From: Lachnospiraceae bacterium
GTDB taxonomy: Bacteria > Bacillota > Clostridia > Lachnospirales > Lachnospiraceae
DNA length: 64,000 bases
Direction: 5' to 3'
NCBI GenBank assembly: GCA_017624835.1
Contig: JAGAMG010000033.1
Span: forward strand, 1 to 64,000
The position numbers were made by a program, and so were the translations under genes. The notes under the pieces are model-generated. The model was not told the DNA's origin. It saw only the letters and a program-made list of their open reading frames with translations, and searched no databases. Shown one piece after another: positions 34,055 through 45,851 of the stretch; within the stretch, counting starts at the first letter, position 1, and each line of letters opens with the position of its first letter.

Positions 34055-35968
34055 ATGGAGCAGGGATTTATAAAGGTTGCAGCAGTTACGCCAAAGATAA
34101 AAGTAGCGGACACAAAGTATAATGCTCAGGTAATTTGTGAAAAGCTGAAAGAGGCTTATGATAAAGGTGCAAAGGTGATTGTGTTTCCGGAATTGTGCAT
34201 TACCGGTTATACCTGTGGAGATTTGTTTTTACAGGAGGTTCTGCTGGAGAAAGCAAAGAAGGCACTTATGGTAATCTGTCAGGCAACCTTGGGGAAGGAT
34301 GCTCTGGTAATGGTTGGACTTCCCATAGAAAGGGAAGGAAAGCTTTATAATGTGGCAGCAGTGCTGCAGGATGGTGAAATATTGGGAATGATACCCAAGG
34401 CGAATATTCCAACCTATGCGGAATTTTATGAGGGCAGACATTTTACGGAAGGAAATAATCAGGTAGTAAGCTTCTTTTTGGAGGGAGAGGAGATTCCCTT
34501 TGGAAGCAATTTGTTATTCCAATGTGAAAATATGCCCGGAGTGGTGATTGGTTGTGAAATCTGTGAGGATTTGTGGGTGGCAAATCCTCCTTCTACAAAT
34601 CATGCGCTGATGGGAGCTACCTTGATTGCCAATCTTTCTGCTTCCAATGAAACAGTTGCAAAAAATGAATATCGTCAGATGCTGGTTAAATCCGCCAGTG
34701 GACGATTGCTCTGCGGTTATGTATATGCTTCCGCAGGAGAAGGAGAATCCACCCAAGATTTGGTATTTGGCGGACATAATCTGATTGCGGAGAATGGAAC
34801 TCTGTTGGCAGAGTCTAAGCGTTTTGTGGGAGAGACCATTTATGGAGATATTGACGTGAGCCGTATTCTCATGGAGCGCCGCAGAATGGGTATCTATGGT
34901 AAGGAGCCACTGTTGACATACACTATCGTTCCATTTAGTCTTGAAGTAGAACAAACAAAATTAGACAGAAAATTTGATGCCTTACCCTTTGTTCCACAGG
35001 ATGAGGGAATGAGGAACAAACGCTGTGAGGAAATTTTATCCATTCAGGCCTATGGTCTGAAGAAACGATATGAACATATTGGAGCCAAAACGGCAGTGAT
35101 TGGTATTTCCGGTGGCTTGGATTCCACCCTTGCCCTTTTGGTAACAGTGCGTACCTTTGATATGCTGGGCTTGGATAGAAAAGGAATTCTGGCAGTAACC
35201 ATGCCGGGCTTCGGCACTACGGACAGAACCTATGACAATGCCTGCAAGCTGGTTCGCACTTTGGGAGCAACCTTGGAAGAAATTAGTATTAAGGAAGCCG
35301 TTACCCTGCATTTTGCGGATATCGGTCAGGATATTAATAACCATGATGTAACCTATGAAAATAGTCAGGCAAGAGAGCGTACGCAGATACTGATGGATGT
35401 GGCCAATAAAATCAATGCTTTGGTAATCGGTACCGGGGATATGTCTGAATTGGCACTTGGCTGGGCTACTTATAATGGGGATCATATGTCCATGTATGGT
35501 GTCAACGCAGGGGTCCCTAAGACTTTGGTACGTCATTTGGTAAAATATTATGCGGATACTTGCGGTAACAAGGAACTGACAGAGGTACTGTTAGATGTGT
35601 TGGATACACCGGTAAGCCCGGAATTGTTACCCCCTGTGGAGGGGAAGATTGCCCAGAAGACGGAGGATTTGGTAGGCCCTTATGAGCTTCATGACTTCTT
35701 CCTTTACTATATGCTTCGTTGTGGTTTTCCACCGGAGAAAATATACCGTGTAGCAAAGGATGCCTTTGCAGGAATGTATGAGGATGCAACGATTTTAAAG
35801 TGGCTAAAAATCTTTTACAAACGTTTCTTTACTCAGCAATTTAAGCGTTCCTGTCTGCCGGATGGACCTAAGGTAGGAAGTGTAGGTGTTTCACCCAGAG
35901 GGGATTTGCGGATGCCTTCCGATGCCTGTGCAAGAATTTGGTTGGAGCAATTGGAAAATTTGGAATGA
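34055..35968 (+). CDS. nadE: Glutamine-dependent NAD+ synthetase
   Basis: A 637-residue two-domain enzyme. The N-terminal nitrilase domain (about 1-270) has the catalytic Glu in VFPELCITGY (E46), the lysine segment IPKANIPTY and the nucleophile in IGCEICEDLW. The C-terminal synthetase domain has the P-loop GISGGLDSTLAL and the NAD synthetase features GTGDMSELALGW and GVPKTLVRHLV. It makes NAD+ from deamido-NAD+ with ammonia channelled from glutamine. AGGAAG lies upstream of ATG 34055. The length fits the glutamine-hydrolysing class. Confidence 0.95.
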   Translation: MEQGFIKVAAVTPKIKVADTKYNAQVICEKLKEAYDKGAKVIVFPELCITGYTCGDLFLQEVLLEKAKKALMVICQATLGKDALVMVGLPIEREGKLYNVAAVLQDGEILGMIPKANIPTYAEFYEGRHFTEGNNQVVSFFLEGEEIPFGSNLLFQCENMPGVVIGCEICEDLWVANPPSTNHALMGATLIANLSASNETVAKNEYRQMLVKSASGRLLCGYVYASAGEGESTQDLVFGGHNLIAENGTLLAESKRFVGETIYGDIDVSRILMERRRMGIYGKEPLLTYTIVPFSLEVEQTKLDRKFDALPFVPQDEGMRNKRCEEILSIQAYGLKKRYEHIGAKTAVIGISGGLDSTLALLVTVRTFDMLGLDRKGILAVTMPGFGTTDRTYDNACKLVRTLGATLEEISIKEAVTLHFADIGQDINNHDVTYENSQARERTQILMDVANKINALVIGTGDMSELALGWATYNGDHMSMYGVNAGVPKTLVRHLVKYYADTCGNKELTEVLLDVLDTPVSPELLPPVEGKIAQKTEDLVGPYELHDFFLYYMLRCGFPPEKIYRVAKDAFAGMYEDATILKWLKIFYKRFFTQQFKRSCLPDGPKVGSVGVSPRGDLRMPSDACARIWLEQLENLE

Positions 35969-35976
35969 AGAAAAAA

Positions 35977-36012
35977 CTGCCCGGTATAGCCTTATAGCGG
36001 CGAAACGGGCAG
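35977..36012 (-). terminator. Terminator for the minus-strand membrane protein gene
   Basis: CTGCCCG (35977-35983) pairs with CGGGCAG (36006-36012). On the minus strand the stem is followed by TTTTTTCTTC; there is no T tract on the plus strand. Confidence 0.75.
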
Positions 36013-36036
36013 CTTATCGTTTATAGAGGAAAACAT

Positions 36037-36555
36037 TTATTGTGCAGGAGATGGTGTGGCAGAAGGTTGCGCCTGAGGAGTAGGTGTTGCTTCAGCGTCC
36101 GAAGTGGGTGTGGGTTTTGCCTTCTCCAGAGAGTTACTAATTGCTTCCATAAGCACTAAGGTAGTATATTTGCTGTCGGCGGTATAGGAAATTTCCTCCA
36201 AAGATTGGGTTTCATATACCTGATTACAGATGGAATCAAAGGTGGGTTCCAATAAAGGATACATGGTAGTCACTGCTTCGCTTAAGTTTACCATGCGGAT
36301 GGAGGAAATCATATCTTCCTCTACAATAACCTCAACGTCCACTGTTTGCCCGCCTAATATAAGTTCCGTGGTATAGATACCGGGTATGTAGATGGAGCCG
36401 GAGGACACAGGAGTATCGCTTTCGGTTGCTTTTTCTTTGCCGGGCAGGAACATCATTACGAGCAGCACGATAAAAAGGATGCCAAGTGCAGCGAAAATGC
36501 CTGTATAAATTAATTCCTTCATATGAAGTACTACAATTTTGGTTTTTGCGCTCAT
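36037..36555 (-). CDS. Membrane-anchored protein with FMN_bind-like domain and Pro/Thr tail
   Basis: A 172-residue protein with one N-terminal transmembrane helix (IYTGIFAALGILFIVLLVMM), an extracytoplasmic domain and a low-complexity C-terminus (PTPTSDAEATPTPQAQPS). The domain (PGIYTTELILGGQTVDVEVIVE, ISSIRMVNL, ..QSLEEISYTADSKYTTLVLMEAI) follows the FMN_bind pattern, with YTADSKYTT at the place of the SGATxTS flavinylation motif. That motif is not conserved, so covalent flavin is unlikely. AAGGAG lies before the start on the minus strand. Function unknown. Confidence 0.7.
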   Translation of the reverse strand: MSAKTKIVVLHMKELIYTGIFAALGILFIVLLVMMFLPGKEKATESDTPVSSGSIYIPGIYTTELILGGQTVDVEVIVEEDMISSIRMVNLSEAVTTMYPLLEPTFDSICNQVYETQSLEEISYTADSKYTTLVLMEAISNSLEKAKPTPTSDAEATPTPQAQPSATPSPAQ

Positions 36556-36674
36556 AAATATTCTCCTTATGTTTTATTACGTTCTTTGTCTTTATAAAGA
36601 ATATGATGATATAAGTAAAAATATGCCATGGGCGGATGCGATTTGAAAAAGTAAAAATAGGAGAGATAATAAAG

Positions 36675-37532
36675 ATGAAATTTACAAAGATGCAGGGTTG
36701 TGGAAATGATTATGTCTACGTTAATGGATTTGTGGAAAAAATCAAGGCAGAGGATAAGCCTGAGCTGGTAAGACGTTTAAGTGACAGGCATTTTGGAATC
36801 GGAGGAGACGGAGTTATCTTTATCAATCCCTCCACAGAAGCGGATTTTGAAATGGAGATGTATAATGCGGATGGAAGTCGTTCTGAAATGTGCGGAAATG
36901 GGATTCGCTGCGTAGCAAAGTTTGTTTATGACAAAGGACTGACGGATAATACGGATATTACCATTATCAGTGGAGGACAGGTAAAATATTTACAGCTTAC
37001 GGTGGAAAAAACAGAAGATTGTCCCAGAGGGTTGGTCAGCAGAGTAAGAGTAAATATGGGAAGTCCTATCTTAGAGCCGGAATTGATACCTGTAGTATTA
37101 CAGGTAAGTAGTGAGAAAGCGATAGATACTCCCATTACCGTGGAGGGGAAGGAATATCGTATGACCTGTGTATCCATGGGCAATCCTCATGCAGTAATTT
37201 TTACAGAGGGAGTAAAGGAAATGGACCTGGAAAAGATCGGTCCCTCCTTTGAAAACCACAAGTGCTTCCCCAGAAGGACTAATACAGAATTTGTGGAAAT
37301 TATAGACAAAAAGACGGTTTTGATGCGTGTCTGGGAACGAGGAAGCGGTGAAACCCTTGCCTGCGGTACCGGATGTTGTGCAACAGCGGTTGCCTGTGTG
37401 TTAAATGGTTTGACGGATAAAAAGATAACTGTTAAACTATTGGGCGGCGAACTGGAGATAGAGTGGGATACTGAGGAAAATCTGGTGTATATGACAGGTC
37501 CTGCTACCACAGTTTTTGAAGGGGAAGTATAA
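36675..37532 (+). CDS. dapF: Diaminopimelate epimerase
   Basis: A 285-residue enzyme interconverting LL- and meso-diaminopimelate for lysine and peptidoglycan. The two catalytic cysteines are C73 (in [10 protein letters not shown]) and C230 (in LACGTGCCA). [11 protein letters not shown] at the N-terminus and [10 protein letters not shown] are family marks. Start 36675 (AGGAGA upstream) agrees with the family N-terminus; the frame extends 13 codons further up without support. Confidence 0.95.
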   Translation: MKFTKMQGCGNDYVYVNGFVEKIKAEDKPELVRRLSDRHFGIGGDGVIFINPSTEADFEMEMYNADGSRSEMCGNGIRCVAKFVYDKGLTDNTDITIISGGQVKYLQLTVEKTEDCPRGLVSRVRVNMGSPILEPELIPVVLQVSSEKAIDTPITVEGKEYRMTCVSMGNPHAVIFTEGVKEMDLEKIGPSFENHKCFPRRTNTEFVEIIDKKTVLMRVWERGSGETLACGTGCCATAVACVLNGLTDKKITVKLLGGELEIEWDTEENLVYMTGPATTVFEGEV

Positions 37533-37590
37533 AAGGAATATTACGGTAGAAGAAAGTGTACAGATGATTAAAGGATGCGGTGAATAGCCT

Positions 37591-38724
37591 ATGAAAATGA
37601 AGAAAAAATCTGTAATTTGGATCATGTCGGCAGTATTATTGGCGGTGTCTGTTGTAATTTTATATGTGACACATAGGGCTGTCCCCTTTATGATGGATGA
37701 TTTGTGGTATTCCACTATGCTTTCCTCAGAGGAACCAATCACTTCCTTGGGAGATATCATACAAAGTCAGATTTGGCATTATCATAATTGGGGTGGCAGA
37801 AGTGTTACCCATACCATTTTGCAGTTGACTTTGCTGGCAGGAGAGCAGGTGGCGGATATTTGTAATGTGTTGGCAACTCTGTTGTTAGCAGGTATTATCT
37901 GTGTGTTGGCAGGACATAAGAGTGTTCCGGCATTCTTTGCTGCTTTTGGCATGCTTTTGGGACTTAATGCCAACTGGAAAATGAGTATGTTCTGGCAGGC
38001 AGGTGCAGCTAATTATCTTTATATTACCAGCTTTCTTTTGTGGTATTTGTATTGCTATTTACGTGAACTTTCCCGAGGGACAGGGGAGGAAAAAGAACTG
38101 CCCGGAATCCTTTTTTGGAGTATTCCGTTGGGGTTAATTGCGGGCTGGAGTAATGAAAATATGGGTCCGGCGGTGTGGATTATCAGCGCTATTGTTATGT
38201 ACATACAATGGCAGAAAACAGGAAGAATAAAAGCATGGATGGTTTTGGGGAATATATCCTGTTTGATTGGAAGTGCATTAGTGATACTTGCACCGGGAAA
38301 TTTTGTAAGAAGTGCAGAGGCGGCTTCCAATGAGTATGGTCTGCTTTGGAATCTGTTTTTGCGGACTTATAGTGAGGCACAGTCGGCGTTGATTTTTTTG
38401 TTTCCCGCACTTCTTTTATTGGCAGGAATCTTGATAATTGGCAAAGGTGTTTTGGGAATTGGGGTTAGCATAGAAAATAAATTATTGCTTTTTTGTGCAT
38501 TATTATCTTGGGGTGCTATGGTTCTGTCCCCTCATTATCCTGACCGTGCTACCTTTGGAACTATGGTACTTATTATCTGTGTTGTATTGTCTTTAGCGCG
38601 GGATATTTTAAAAGAAAGAAAAGATTTGAGTCCTTGGCTGTGGGGTGTAACCCTGCTGATTTGGCTGAGAGGTATGTATTATTTAGGTGAATTTTTGGCG
38701 TTGAGCTGGGGATGGATTCGTTAA
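37591..38724 (+). CDS. DUF6056-family polytopic membrane protein
   Basis: A 377-residue membrane protein with about nine hydrophobic helices, and the family motif region FMMDDLWYS and [11 protein letters not shown] in the first extracytoplasmic loop, which resembles the acidic first loop of GT-C glycosyltransferases. [19 protein letters not shown] and GWSNENMGP are further conserved-looking segments. A GT-C-like transfer role is a guess. It lies alone between dapF and potA. Confidence 0.75.
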   Translation: MKMKKKSVIWIMSAVLLAVSVVILYVTHRAVPFMMDDLWYSTMLSSEEPITSLGDIIQSQIWHYHNWGGRSVTHTILQLTLLAGEQVADICNVLATLLLAGIICVLAGHKSVPAFFAAFGMLLGLNANWKMSMFWQAGAANYLYITSFLLWYLYCYLRELSRGTGEEKELPGILFWSIPLGLIAGWSNENMGPAVWIISAIVMYIQWQKTGRIKAWMVLGNISCLIGSALVILAPGNFVRSAEAASNEYGLLWNLFLRTYSEAQSALIFLFPALLLLAGILIIGKGVLGIGVSIENKLLLFCALLSWGAMVLSPHYPDRATFGTMVLIICVVLSLARDILKERKDLSPWLWGVTLLIWLRGMYYLGEFLALSWGWIR

Positions 38725-38749
38725 GATTGGAAGAAGGAGCCTGAAAGGG

Positions 38750-39724
38750 ATGAAAGATATTATTTTACAATTAAATGCTATACAGAAATCCTTTGAAGGA
38801 ACAGAGGTGTTAAAGGGAGTATCTTTGGAGATTAACCGTGCAGAGTTTATCACCCTCTTGGGAGCTTCCGGCTGTGGCAAAACTACGACCCTGCGTATTA
38901 TAGCAGGTCTTGAGAATCCCGACAAAGGCAGTGTGCTTCTGGAAGGGAAGGATATCACTAATCTGGAGCCCAATAAGAGAAATGTAAATACGGTTTTTCA
39001 AAATTATGCATTATTTCCGCATATGAATGTAGCAGATAATGTGGGGTATGGGTTAAAGATTAAAAAAATGCCCAAGGCAGAAATTGCCGGTCGTGTGGCA
39101 GAGGCTTTGAAATTGGTGCAATTAGAGGAGTATGGCAAGCGTATGCCGGATCAGCTTTCCGGTGGTCAAAGACAGCGTATTGCCATTGCAAGAGCGGTAG
39201 TAAATGAGCCTAAGGTACTTTTGTTGGATGAGCCATTGGGAGCTCTGGATTTAAAGCTTCGCAGGCAGATGCAGTTAGAACTGAAGCGATTGCAAAAGCA
39301 GTTGGGAATTACCTTTATTTATATTACCCATGACCAGGAAGAGGCAATTAATATGTCTGACCGGATTGCAGTAATGAATAAGGGTGTATTGGAACAGGTA
39401 GGTACACCCAATGAAATTTATTATCAGCCTCGTACAAGCTATGTGGCGGATTTTGTGGGGAATGCCAATATTCTGCATGTAGGAGAGGATGCCTTTGCCA
39501 TTCGTTCTGAAAATGTATTGATGAATGGGGAAGAGCCTTGTACCAAGGAAGCACAGGTGGTGGAAAAGAGCTTTGCCGGTGGGCAGCTTCGCATTTTATT
39601 CCGGTTGGAGGATGGACAGCTGATAACCGCCAGCCGATATGGTATTGATGCAGATATCAGTGTGGGAGCACAAGTGAAAATCGGATGGTTGCCGGAGCAT
39701 GCAGTGAAGGTGGTGGAGGCATGA
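38750..39724 (+). CDS. potA: Spermidine/putrescine ABC transporter ATP-binding protein
   Basis: A 324-residue PotA-type ATPase with Walker [11 protein letters not shown]-loop [10 protein letters not shown], signature LSGGQRQR, Walker [14 protein letters not shown]-loop YITHDQEEA and a C-terminal TOBE-like domain (residues about 240-320, shorter than in E. coli). It heads a potABCD operon; the potB start overlaps its stop (ATGA). Confidence 0.92.
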   Translation: MKDIILQLNAIQKSFEGTEVLKGVSLEINRAEFITLLGASGCGKTTTLRIIAGLENPDKGSVLLEGKDITNLEPNKRNVNTVFQNYALFPHMNVADNVGYGLKIKKMPKAEIAGRVAEALKLVQLEEYGKRMPDQLSGGQRQRIAIARAVVNEPKVLLLDEPLGALDLKLRRQMQLELKRLQKQLGITFIYITHDQEEAINMSDRIAVMNKGVLEQVGTPNEIYYQPRTSYVADFVGNANILHVGEDAFAIRSENVLMNGEEPCTKEAQVVEKSFAGGQLRILFRLEDGQLITASRYGIDADISVGAQVKIGWLPEHAVKVVEA

Positions 39725-40584
39725 GGAGTGCAGTAAAAAAAGGAAAAAGCAATTGGCTTCTGTTGCTTCCCATGTATATTTTTACTATTTTGTTTGTGGC
39801 GTTACCCATACTTTATATGTTTCTGTTAAGCTTCCTAAGCCGGGCAGAGGTTTGGGGAGTAGATTTTACCTTTACTCTGGAGAATTATAAAAGAATATTG
39901 GAGCCTCTTTATCTGGGAACCTTTGCAGAGTCCCTGAAGCTGGCGTTTTTATCCACCGGTTTGATTGTACTGATAGGATATCCCTATGGATATTTTATGG
40001 CAAAAATGAATGCAGTATGGAAAAAGAGGATGATGCTTTTGATTATGATTCCTTTTTTGACCAGTGCCTTAATCAGACTTTATGGTTGGATTATTGTATT
40101 CCGTAGTAATGGTGTGCTGGATAAAATTTTGATGGGGCTTCACATTACGGATAAACCATTGAAGCTATTGTACAGTTATCCTGCGGTGGTGGTAGGAATG
40201 GTTTACTCTTTGTTACCATTTATGATTCTGGCAGTATATTCCAGTGCGGAAAAGCTGGATTTTAGTTTGGTGGAGGCTTCAAGAGATTTGGGAGCTTCTT
40301 CTTTGAAAGCTTTTTGGACCATAAGTCTGCCATTGACGTTGCCGGGACTTTTATCCGGTATTGTGTTGACCTTTATTCCATCCATGGGCTTGTTTTTTAT
40401 AGCGGATATTTTGGGAGGCAACAAAATAGTATTGGTGGGAAGTGTGATTCATGAACAGCTTACCAAGGGCAGAAATCAACCCTTTGCAGCGGCATTGTCA
40501 GCGGTGTTAATGATATTGACTTCTCTGATGATACGTCTGTATAAGAAGTTAACCGGTTCCGCGGAGCTGGAAGGCTTGATGTGA
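39721..40584 (+). CDS. potB: Spermidine/putrescine ABC transporter permease
   Basis: A 287-residue six-helix permease with EAA loop [25 protein letters not shown]. Start 39721 overlaps the potA stop and gives the expected N-terminus (basic, then [17 protein letters not shown]). Confidence 0.92.
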   Translation: MRSAVKKGKSNWLLLLPMYIFTILFVALPILYMFLLSFLSRAEVWGVDFTFTLENYKRILEPLYLGTFAESLKLAFLSTGLIVLIGYPYGYFMAKMNAVWKKRMMLLIMIPFLTSALIRLYGWIIVFRSNGVLDKILMGLHITDKPLKLLYSYPAVVVGMVYSLLPFMILAVYSSAEKLDFSLVEASRDLGASSLKAFWTISLPLTLPGLLSGIVLTFIPSMGLFFIADILGGNKIVLVGSVIHEQLTKGRNQPFAAALSAVLMILTSLMIRLYKKLTGSAELEGLM

Positions 40585-40600
40585 AAGGATGGGGAATCCT

Positions 40601-41383
40601 ATGAAAATGAAAAAATGGCCTTTTGTTTATGTGGGAATTATTACGGTGATCACATATATTCCCATATTATTAACGGTAATATATTCCTTTAATGCATCCA
40701 AATTATCCTCTGTCTGGGAGGGATTTTCCTTGAAATGGTATGCAGAGCTTTTTCGGGACAGGGATATGCGAGAGGCATTGGTAAACAGTCTGATTTTAGC
40801 TGTTCTTAGCTGTATTTTGGCGGTATTTATCGGTACAGCAGGAGCCTTGGGGATGCATAGAAAAAAGAATCCGGTGAATGATTTGATAGCAGGGGTATCC
40901 ATGATACCTATCATGATACCGGAAATTATTCTGGGTATGGTTTTTTTGTCCGTGTTTTCCTTTATGGGGCTGCCTTTTGGAATGATTACGCTGGTAATCG
41001 CCCATACTACCTTTTGCGTACCCTATATTTTTTCCATGGTAAAGGCGAGGCTTGTGGGCATGGATAAATCCTTGGAGGAAGCGGCATTGGATTTGGGAGC
41101 GTCTCCTGTGAGAGTTTTTTGGGATGTGACCCTGCCCCAAATTATACCGGCAATTCTTTCCGGAGTGATGTTAGCTTTTGCAATGTCCTTTGATGATGTG
41201 GTAATCAGTATTTTTGTAACCGGACCTACGGTAAATACCCTTCCGGTAAAGATATATACCAAAATGAAAACAGGCGTGACACCGGAAATCAATGCGCTGG
41301 CAACATTGATGCTGCTTACAACGGTGGTGCTTTTGGTGGGAGCTGCGGTGGTAGGAAGAAGCGGGAAAAAACAGAAGGCATAG
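40601..41383 (+). CDS. potC: Spermidine/putrescine ABC transporter permease
   Basis: A 260-residue permease with EAA loop EAALDLGASPVRVFWDVTLPQ and FDDVVISIFVTGP, typical of PotC. ATG 40601 is preferred over 40589 because of spacing from GGGGA. Confidence 0.92.
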   Translation: MKMKKWPFVYVGIITVITYIPILLTVIYSFNASKLSSVWEGFSLKWYAELFRDRDMREALVNSLILAVLSCILAVFIGTAGALGMHRKKNPVNDLIAGVSMIPIMIPEIILGMVFLSVFSFMGLPFGMITLVIAHTTFCVPYIFSMVKARLVGMDKSLEEAALDLGASPVRVFWDVTLPQIIPAILSGVMLAFAMSFDDVVISIFVTGPTVNTLPVKIYTKMKTGVTPEINALATLMLLTTVVLLVGAAVVGRSGKKQKA

Positions 41384-41450
41384 TTGTCGGATGTAGAAGC
41401 AATGGGGGAACCCTTTGAATATAACAATTATCTATAAATGGAGGATGATT

Positions 41451-42515
41451 ATGAAAAAATGGATTACATTATTACTTTGTGCGGGGCTGACAGTATTTTC
41501 TCTTGCCGGTTGCGGTAAAGCGGAGGAGGGAAAAAGTGCATCAGGACTTTCAGGAGAGTTGAACCTGTATACCTGGGATGGTATGTTTCCGCAGGAAATT
41601 CTCAGAGGCTTTGAAGAGGAGACGGGAGTTCGCATTAATTTTTCTCACTTTGATTATGATGAGGATATGCTTGCAAAGCTGGAGGAAACTCAGGGTGGAG
41701 ATTATGACTTGGTAATTGCGGATGATTATATTATTGAAGTGGTAATTCAGGAGGGGCTGGCACAGAAGCTGGATACTGCCCGTCTTGAAAATTATGGTAA
41801 TCTGAATCCTGTGTTTATGTCACAGTTTTATGACCCTCAGAATGAGTATACAGTACCCTATGGTGCAGGGATTCCTTTGATTATGTATGATCCTGCATTG
41901 ACGGATGTAGAAATCAAGGGATATGGAGACCTGTGGAATCCTGCACTTTCGGATAATGTGGCAATTACTGCAAATTATCGTGTAATTAATGGTATTACCT
42001 TAAAAGCATTAGGGAAATCCATGAATACGGAGGATTTGGCAACCATTCAAAAGGCTGGGGATAAATTGTTGGAACTGGCTCCAAATATCAGAGTTATCAA
42101 TGACAGCAATACTCAGGATTATCTGATTAGTGGGGAGGTGGCAGCTGCCTTTTTGTATAGCTCCCAGGTTTCAGCAGCGTTGACTGCCCGTGATGATTTG
42201 GAATTGGTATATCCTGAGGAAGGCTTAGGCTTTGGTATCATGGCAGGATTCATTCCTTCTAAAGCACCCAATGCGGATGCAGCATATGCTTTTATTGATT
42301 ATATTAACAGACCGGAGAATGCAGCAGCCTGCTTTGAATACATTGGTTATTATTGTACCAACAAAGCAGCGGAGGAGCATATTTCTGAGGAAATGCAGCA
42401 GATGATTGTATTGCCGGAAACAGTAACTGAGGGTGAAATTGTCCAGAATATCTCTCAGGAGGCAGAGGATTTGCACGCAGAAATTTGGAATACCTTTAAG
42501 ACAGCTTGTGATTAA
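41451..42515 (+). CDS. potD: Spermidine/putrescine-binding lipoprotein
   Basis: A 354-residue lipoprotein (lipobox LAGC, Cys21) of the PotD/PotF family: LNLYTWDGMFPQEIL near the mature start, YDLVIADDYII, YTVPYGAGIPL and the C-terminal FIDYINRPENAA. GGAGGA sits 5 nt before ATG 41451. It delivers polyamine to PotBC. The gene ends the operon before a strong bidirectional terminator. Confidence 0.92.
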   Translation: MKKWITLLLCAGLTVFSLAGCGKAEEGKSASGLSGELNLYTWDGMFPQEILRGFEEETGVRINFSHFDYDEDMLAKLEETQGGDYDLVIADDYIIEVVIQEGLAQKLDTARLENYGNLNPVFMSQFYDPQNEYTVPYGAGIPLIMYDPALTDVEIKGYGDLWNPALSDNVAITANYRVINGITLKALGKSMNTEDLATIQKAGDKLLELAPNIRVINDSNTQDYLISGEVAAAFLYSSQVSAALTARDDLELVYPEEGLGFGIMAGFIPSKAPNADAAYAFIDYINRPENAAACFEYIGYYCTNKAAEEHISEEMQQMIVLPETVTEGEIVQNISQEAEDLHAEIWNTFKTACD

Positions 42516-42520
42516 GAGGT

Positions 42521-42568
42521 AAAATAAAAGTCAGAACTCAATCGCGGTAGAGTTCTGACTTTTATTTT
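42521..42568. terminator. Bidirectional terminator, perfect 19-bp stem
   Basis: Bases 42521-42539 pair without mismatch with 42550-42568, closing on TTTTATTTT in both directions. It ends potD and the convergent gene at 42601-43359. Confidence 0.9.
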
Positions 42569-42600
42569 ATATTTAAGCATATAAGTATGAGTAGAAAGCA

Positions 42601-43359
42601 TTAGTTTCCTTCCTGCATCAGGAAGTCAATATATTGTAATGCCATATCCAGGCGCTGGGTATTACAATAAACACCTAATGTAATATCTTCGCCACGGAAA
42701 TAGAAATTTTCCTTTAACCATTCATTGCTATCCACCGTAATACCTACCGGAATAGGAGTAGTCATTTCCTCCGGCTTGTAGGGATTAGGATATACCGGAA
42801 CAAAGTCTGTGTCCAAGGCATCGTTGGCTGCTTCGATTTTTTCAACGGTTACAGTATCTACATAATAAAAATAGGGCTCGTACTTTTCGATTTGTTCAGG
42901 AGTGAGAATCTCCCGCAAATCATAAAAGGTATAACTGTTTGCATATTTTTGAAAAGAGGTTGAGTCACTTACCATTACGTCCAAATCAGCAGCAGCAGTA
43001 TAGACAGCCAGCTTCTGAACGGAGGTATAGGTTACGTCATCCATGGAACCATCTTCAATTCGTATAGAAGTATCAAAGAATAATTCAAACTCTTTGGTAT
43101 CAATTGCTGTGTAGTCTGCAACGCTCTGGATGTATTCGGAGGAATCCTTTGTGAGAGGGCTTGCATTTAAAAGAACTGCGTAAAGAGCGGTTTCTTTTTT
43201 GGTTGCATATTCATAAATAAAAGAACTTACAAAAGCAACGATTGCAATCGTACCAATTACATGCCATTTATAATAGTCCCAAAAGTAACTAAGTTTTTTC
43301 TTGAAGCCTGCATTTTTTAATGCAGCACGTTCTTCTTTAAATTCATCCATTACAGCCAT
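42601..43359 (-). CDS. Single-pass membrane protein of unknown function, 252 aa
   Basis: A 252-residue protein: a cytoplasmic N-terminus with FKKKLSYFWDYYKWH, a transmembrane helix (VIGTIAIVAFVSSFIYEYA) and a large extracytoplasmic domain with a periplasmic-binding-like feel (ADLDVMVSDSTSFQKYANSY, FYDLREILT). I do not recognise a named family with certainty. Start 43359 is preferred over the longer form because AAAGGA lies 9 nt upstream and a promoter lies at 43400-43428. Confidence 0.7.
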   Translation of the reverse strand: MAVMDEFKEERAALKNAGFKKKLSYFWDYYKWHVIGTIAIVAFVSSFIYEYATKKETALYAVLLNASPLTKDSSEYIQSVADYTAIDTKEFELFFDTSIRIEDGSMDDVTYTSVQKLAVYTAAADLDVMVSDSTSFQKYANSYTFYDLREILTPEQIEKYEPYFYYVDTVTVEKIEAANDALDTDFVPVYPNPYKPEEMTTPIPVGITVDSNEWLKENFYFRGEDITLGVYCNTQRLDMALQYIDFLMQEGN

Positions 43360-43399
43360 TGTTCTGAATCCTTTCCGCTGGTAATTCTTGTCTTTTCTT

Positions 43400-43428
43400 A
43401 TAATAATGGTAAGTTGTCCGAAAGTCAA
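43400..43428 (-). promoter_or_regulatory. Promoter of the 252-aa membrane protein
   Basis: Minus strand TTGACT (43428-43423), 17-bp spacer, TATTAT (43405-43400). Confidence 0.7.
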
Positions 43429-43491
43429 TGAAAGACCTATTATCAGAATCTAAAAAAATGATAAAATGTGACAGGTTTGAGTAAGCTGACC

Positions 43492-43520
43492 TTGCAACTT
43501 ACAAATAAATGTTATATCAT
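43492..43520 (+). promoter_or_regulatory. Promoter of the DUF6106 gene
   Basis: TTGCAA at 43492-43497, 17-bp spacer, TATCAT at 43515-43520; start codon follows 35 bp later. Confidence 0.5.
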
Positions 43521-43555
43521 AAAATAAATATTTTAGTAAAGGATAGGTTAAAAAA

Positions 43556-44050
43556 ATGAGTGATACTTATGTAGAATGCCTGGTAAAGGCAAAACAGTCT
43601 TCTATGGCAAAATTTGTTAAGGTAATTTTAATCGTACTGACTGTATTTTTTGGAATTATCATGTTAGTGTTTGCGCCTGCTATGATAGCAGCTTTAATTA
43701 CAGGTGTGGGAGCGTATTTAGTAAATATGTTTACTGATTTAGAGTATGAATACCTTTATCTTGACAAGGAAATTGTAATTGATAAGGTCATGGCAAAGTC
43801 CAAGAGAAAGAGAATTGCTACTTATAGTGTGGACAGAATGGAGATTCTGGCACCTGTGAAATCCTATCATCTTGACAATTACAAAAATCGTAATGTAAAA
43901 GAGAAGGATTACAGTATCGGTGAGGTTCTTCAGCCGGATTTGCGCTACGCAATGTATTATGAAGGCGGAGAGAGAATCTTGCTCAGCCCCTCCGAGGATA
44001 TGATAAAAGCATTAAAGAATGTTGCTCCCAGAAAAGTGTTTAATGATTAA
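43556..44050 (+). CDS. DUF6106-type membrane protein, 164 aa
   Basis: A 164-residue protein with two adjacent N-terminal helices (FVKVILIVLTVFFGIIMLVF and MIAALITGVGAYLVNMF) and a C-terminal cytoplasmic domain (DLEYEYLYLDKEIVIDKVMAKSKRK, YSVDRMEILAPVKSYHLDNYK). It resembles a bacterial PH-like membrane-associated protein common in Clostridia. AAAGGA lies about 10 nt before the start. No functional inference is safe. Confidence 0.75.
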   Translation: MSDTYVECLVKAKQSSMAKFVKVILIVLTVFFGIIMLVFAPAMIAALITGVGAYLVNMFTDLEYEYLYLDKEIVIDKVMAKSKRKRIATYSVDRMEILAPVKSYHLDNYKNRNVKEKDYSIGEVLQPDLRYAMYYEGGERILLSPSEDMIKALKNVAPRKVFND

Positions 44051-44100
44051 GATATAAGTATAACTTATACATAAGATAATGTTGTATTATAAATTGGCTG

Positions 44101-44129
44101 TTGACAGAGCCTATAAACTTTGATAAACT
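44101..44129 (+). promoter_or_regulatory. Promoter of guaB
   Basis: TTGACA at 44101-44106, 17-bp spacer, TAAACT at 44124-44129. A TATAAGT-ATA-ACTTATA palindrome lies upstream at about 44053-44069. Confidence 0.75.
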
Positions 44130-44157
44130 CATTGGAAATCATTGAAATTTACATTAA

Positions 44158-45636
<1,479 letters not shown>

Positions 45637-45676
45637 ATTTATTCGAGACTTTTTTTAGAAGTTGGGTTAATTTGCT

Positions 45677-45712
45677 CCCCTTGATTGGAATAGGAATATT
45701 TCAGTCAAGGGG
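45677..45712 (+). terminator. Hairpin downstream of guaB
   Basis: An 11-bp stem from CCCCTTGATTG to CAGTCAAGGGG (one T-G pair). It is followed by AAAAATCATTT rather than a T tract, so it may be a 3' stabiliser or factor-dependent end. The rest of 45637-45799 shows nothing recognisable. Confidence 0.5.
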
Positions 45713-45799
45713 AAAAATCATTTATTTCATCAAATCTTATCGAGTGTGTCGCTCAAAAATTCATATATAAAAATTGTAAATAGAAAGTTAACTAAGGGA

Positions 45800-45829
45800 T
45801 TGACATACCCCTATTAAATAGGGTATATT
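45800..45829 (+). promoter_or_regulatory. Autoregulated promoter of the HigBA module
   Basis: TTGACA at 45800-45805, 18-bp spacer, TATATT at 45824-45829. The spacer carries the inverted repeat ATACCC-N10-GGGTAT (45805-45826), with an inner CTATT/AATAG, a likely HigA operator. Confidence 0.75.
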
Positions 45830-45851
45830 ATGATTGAGAAGGGAGAAACTA

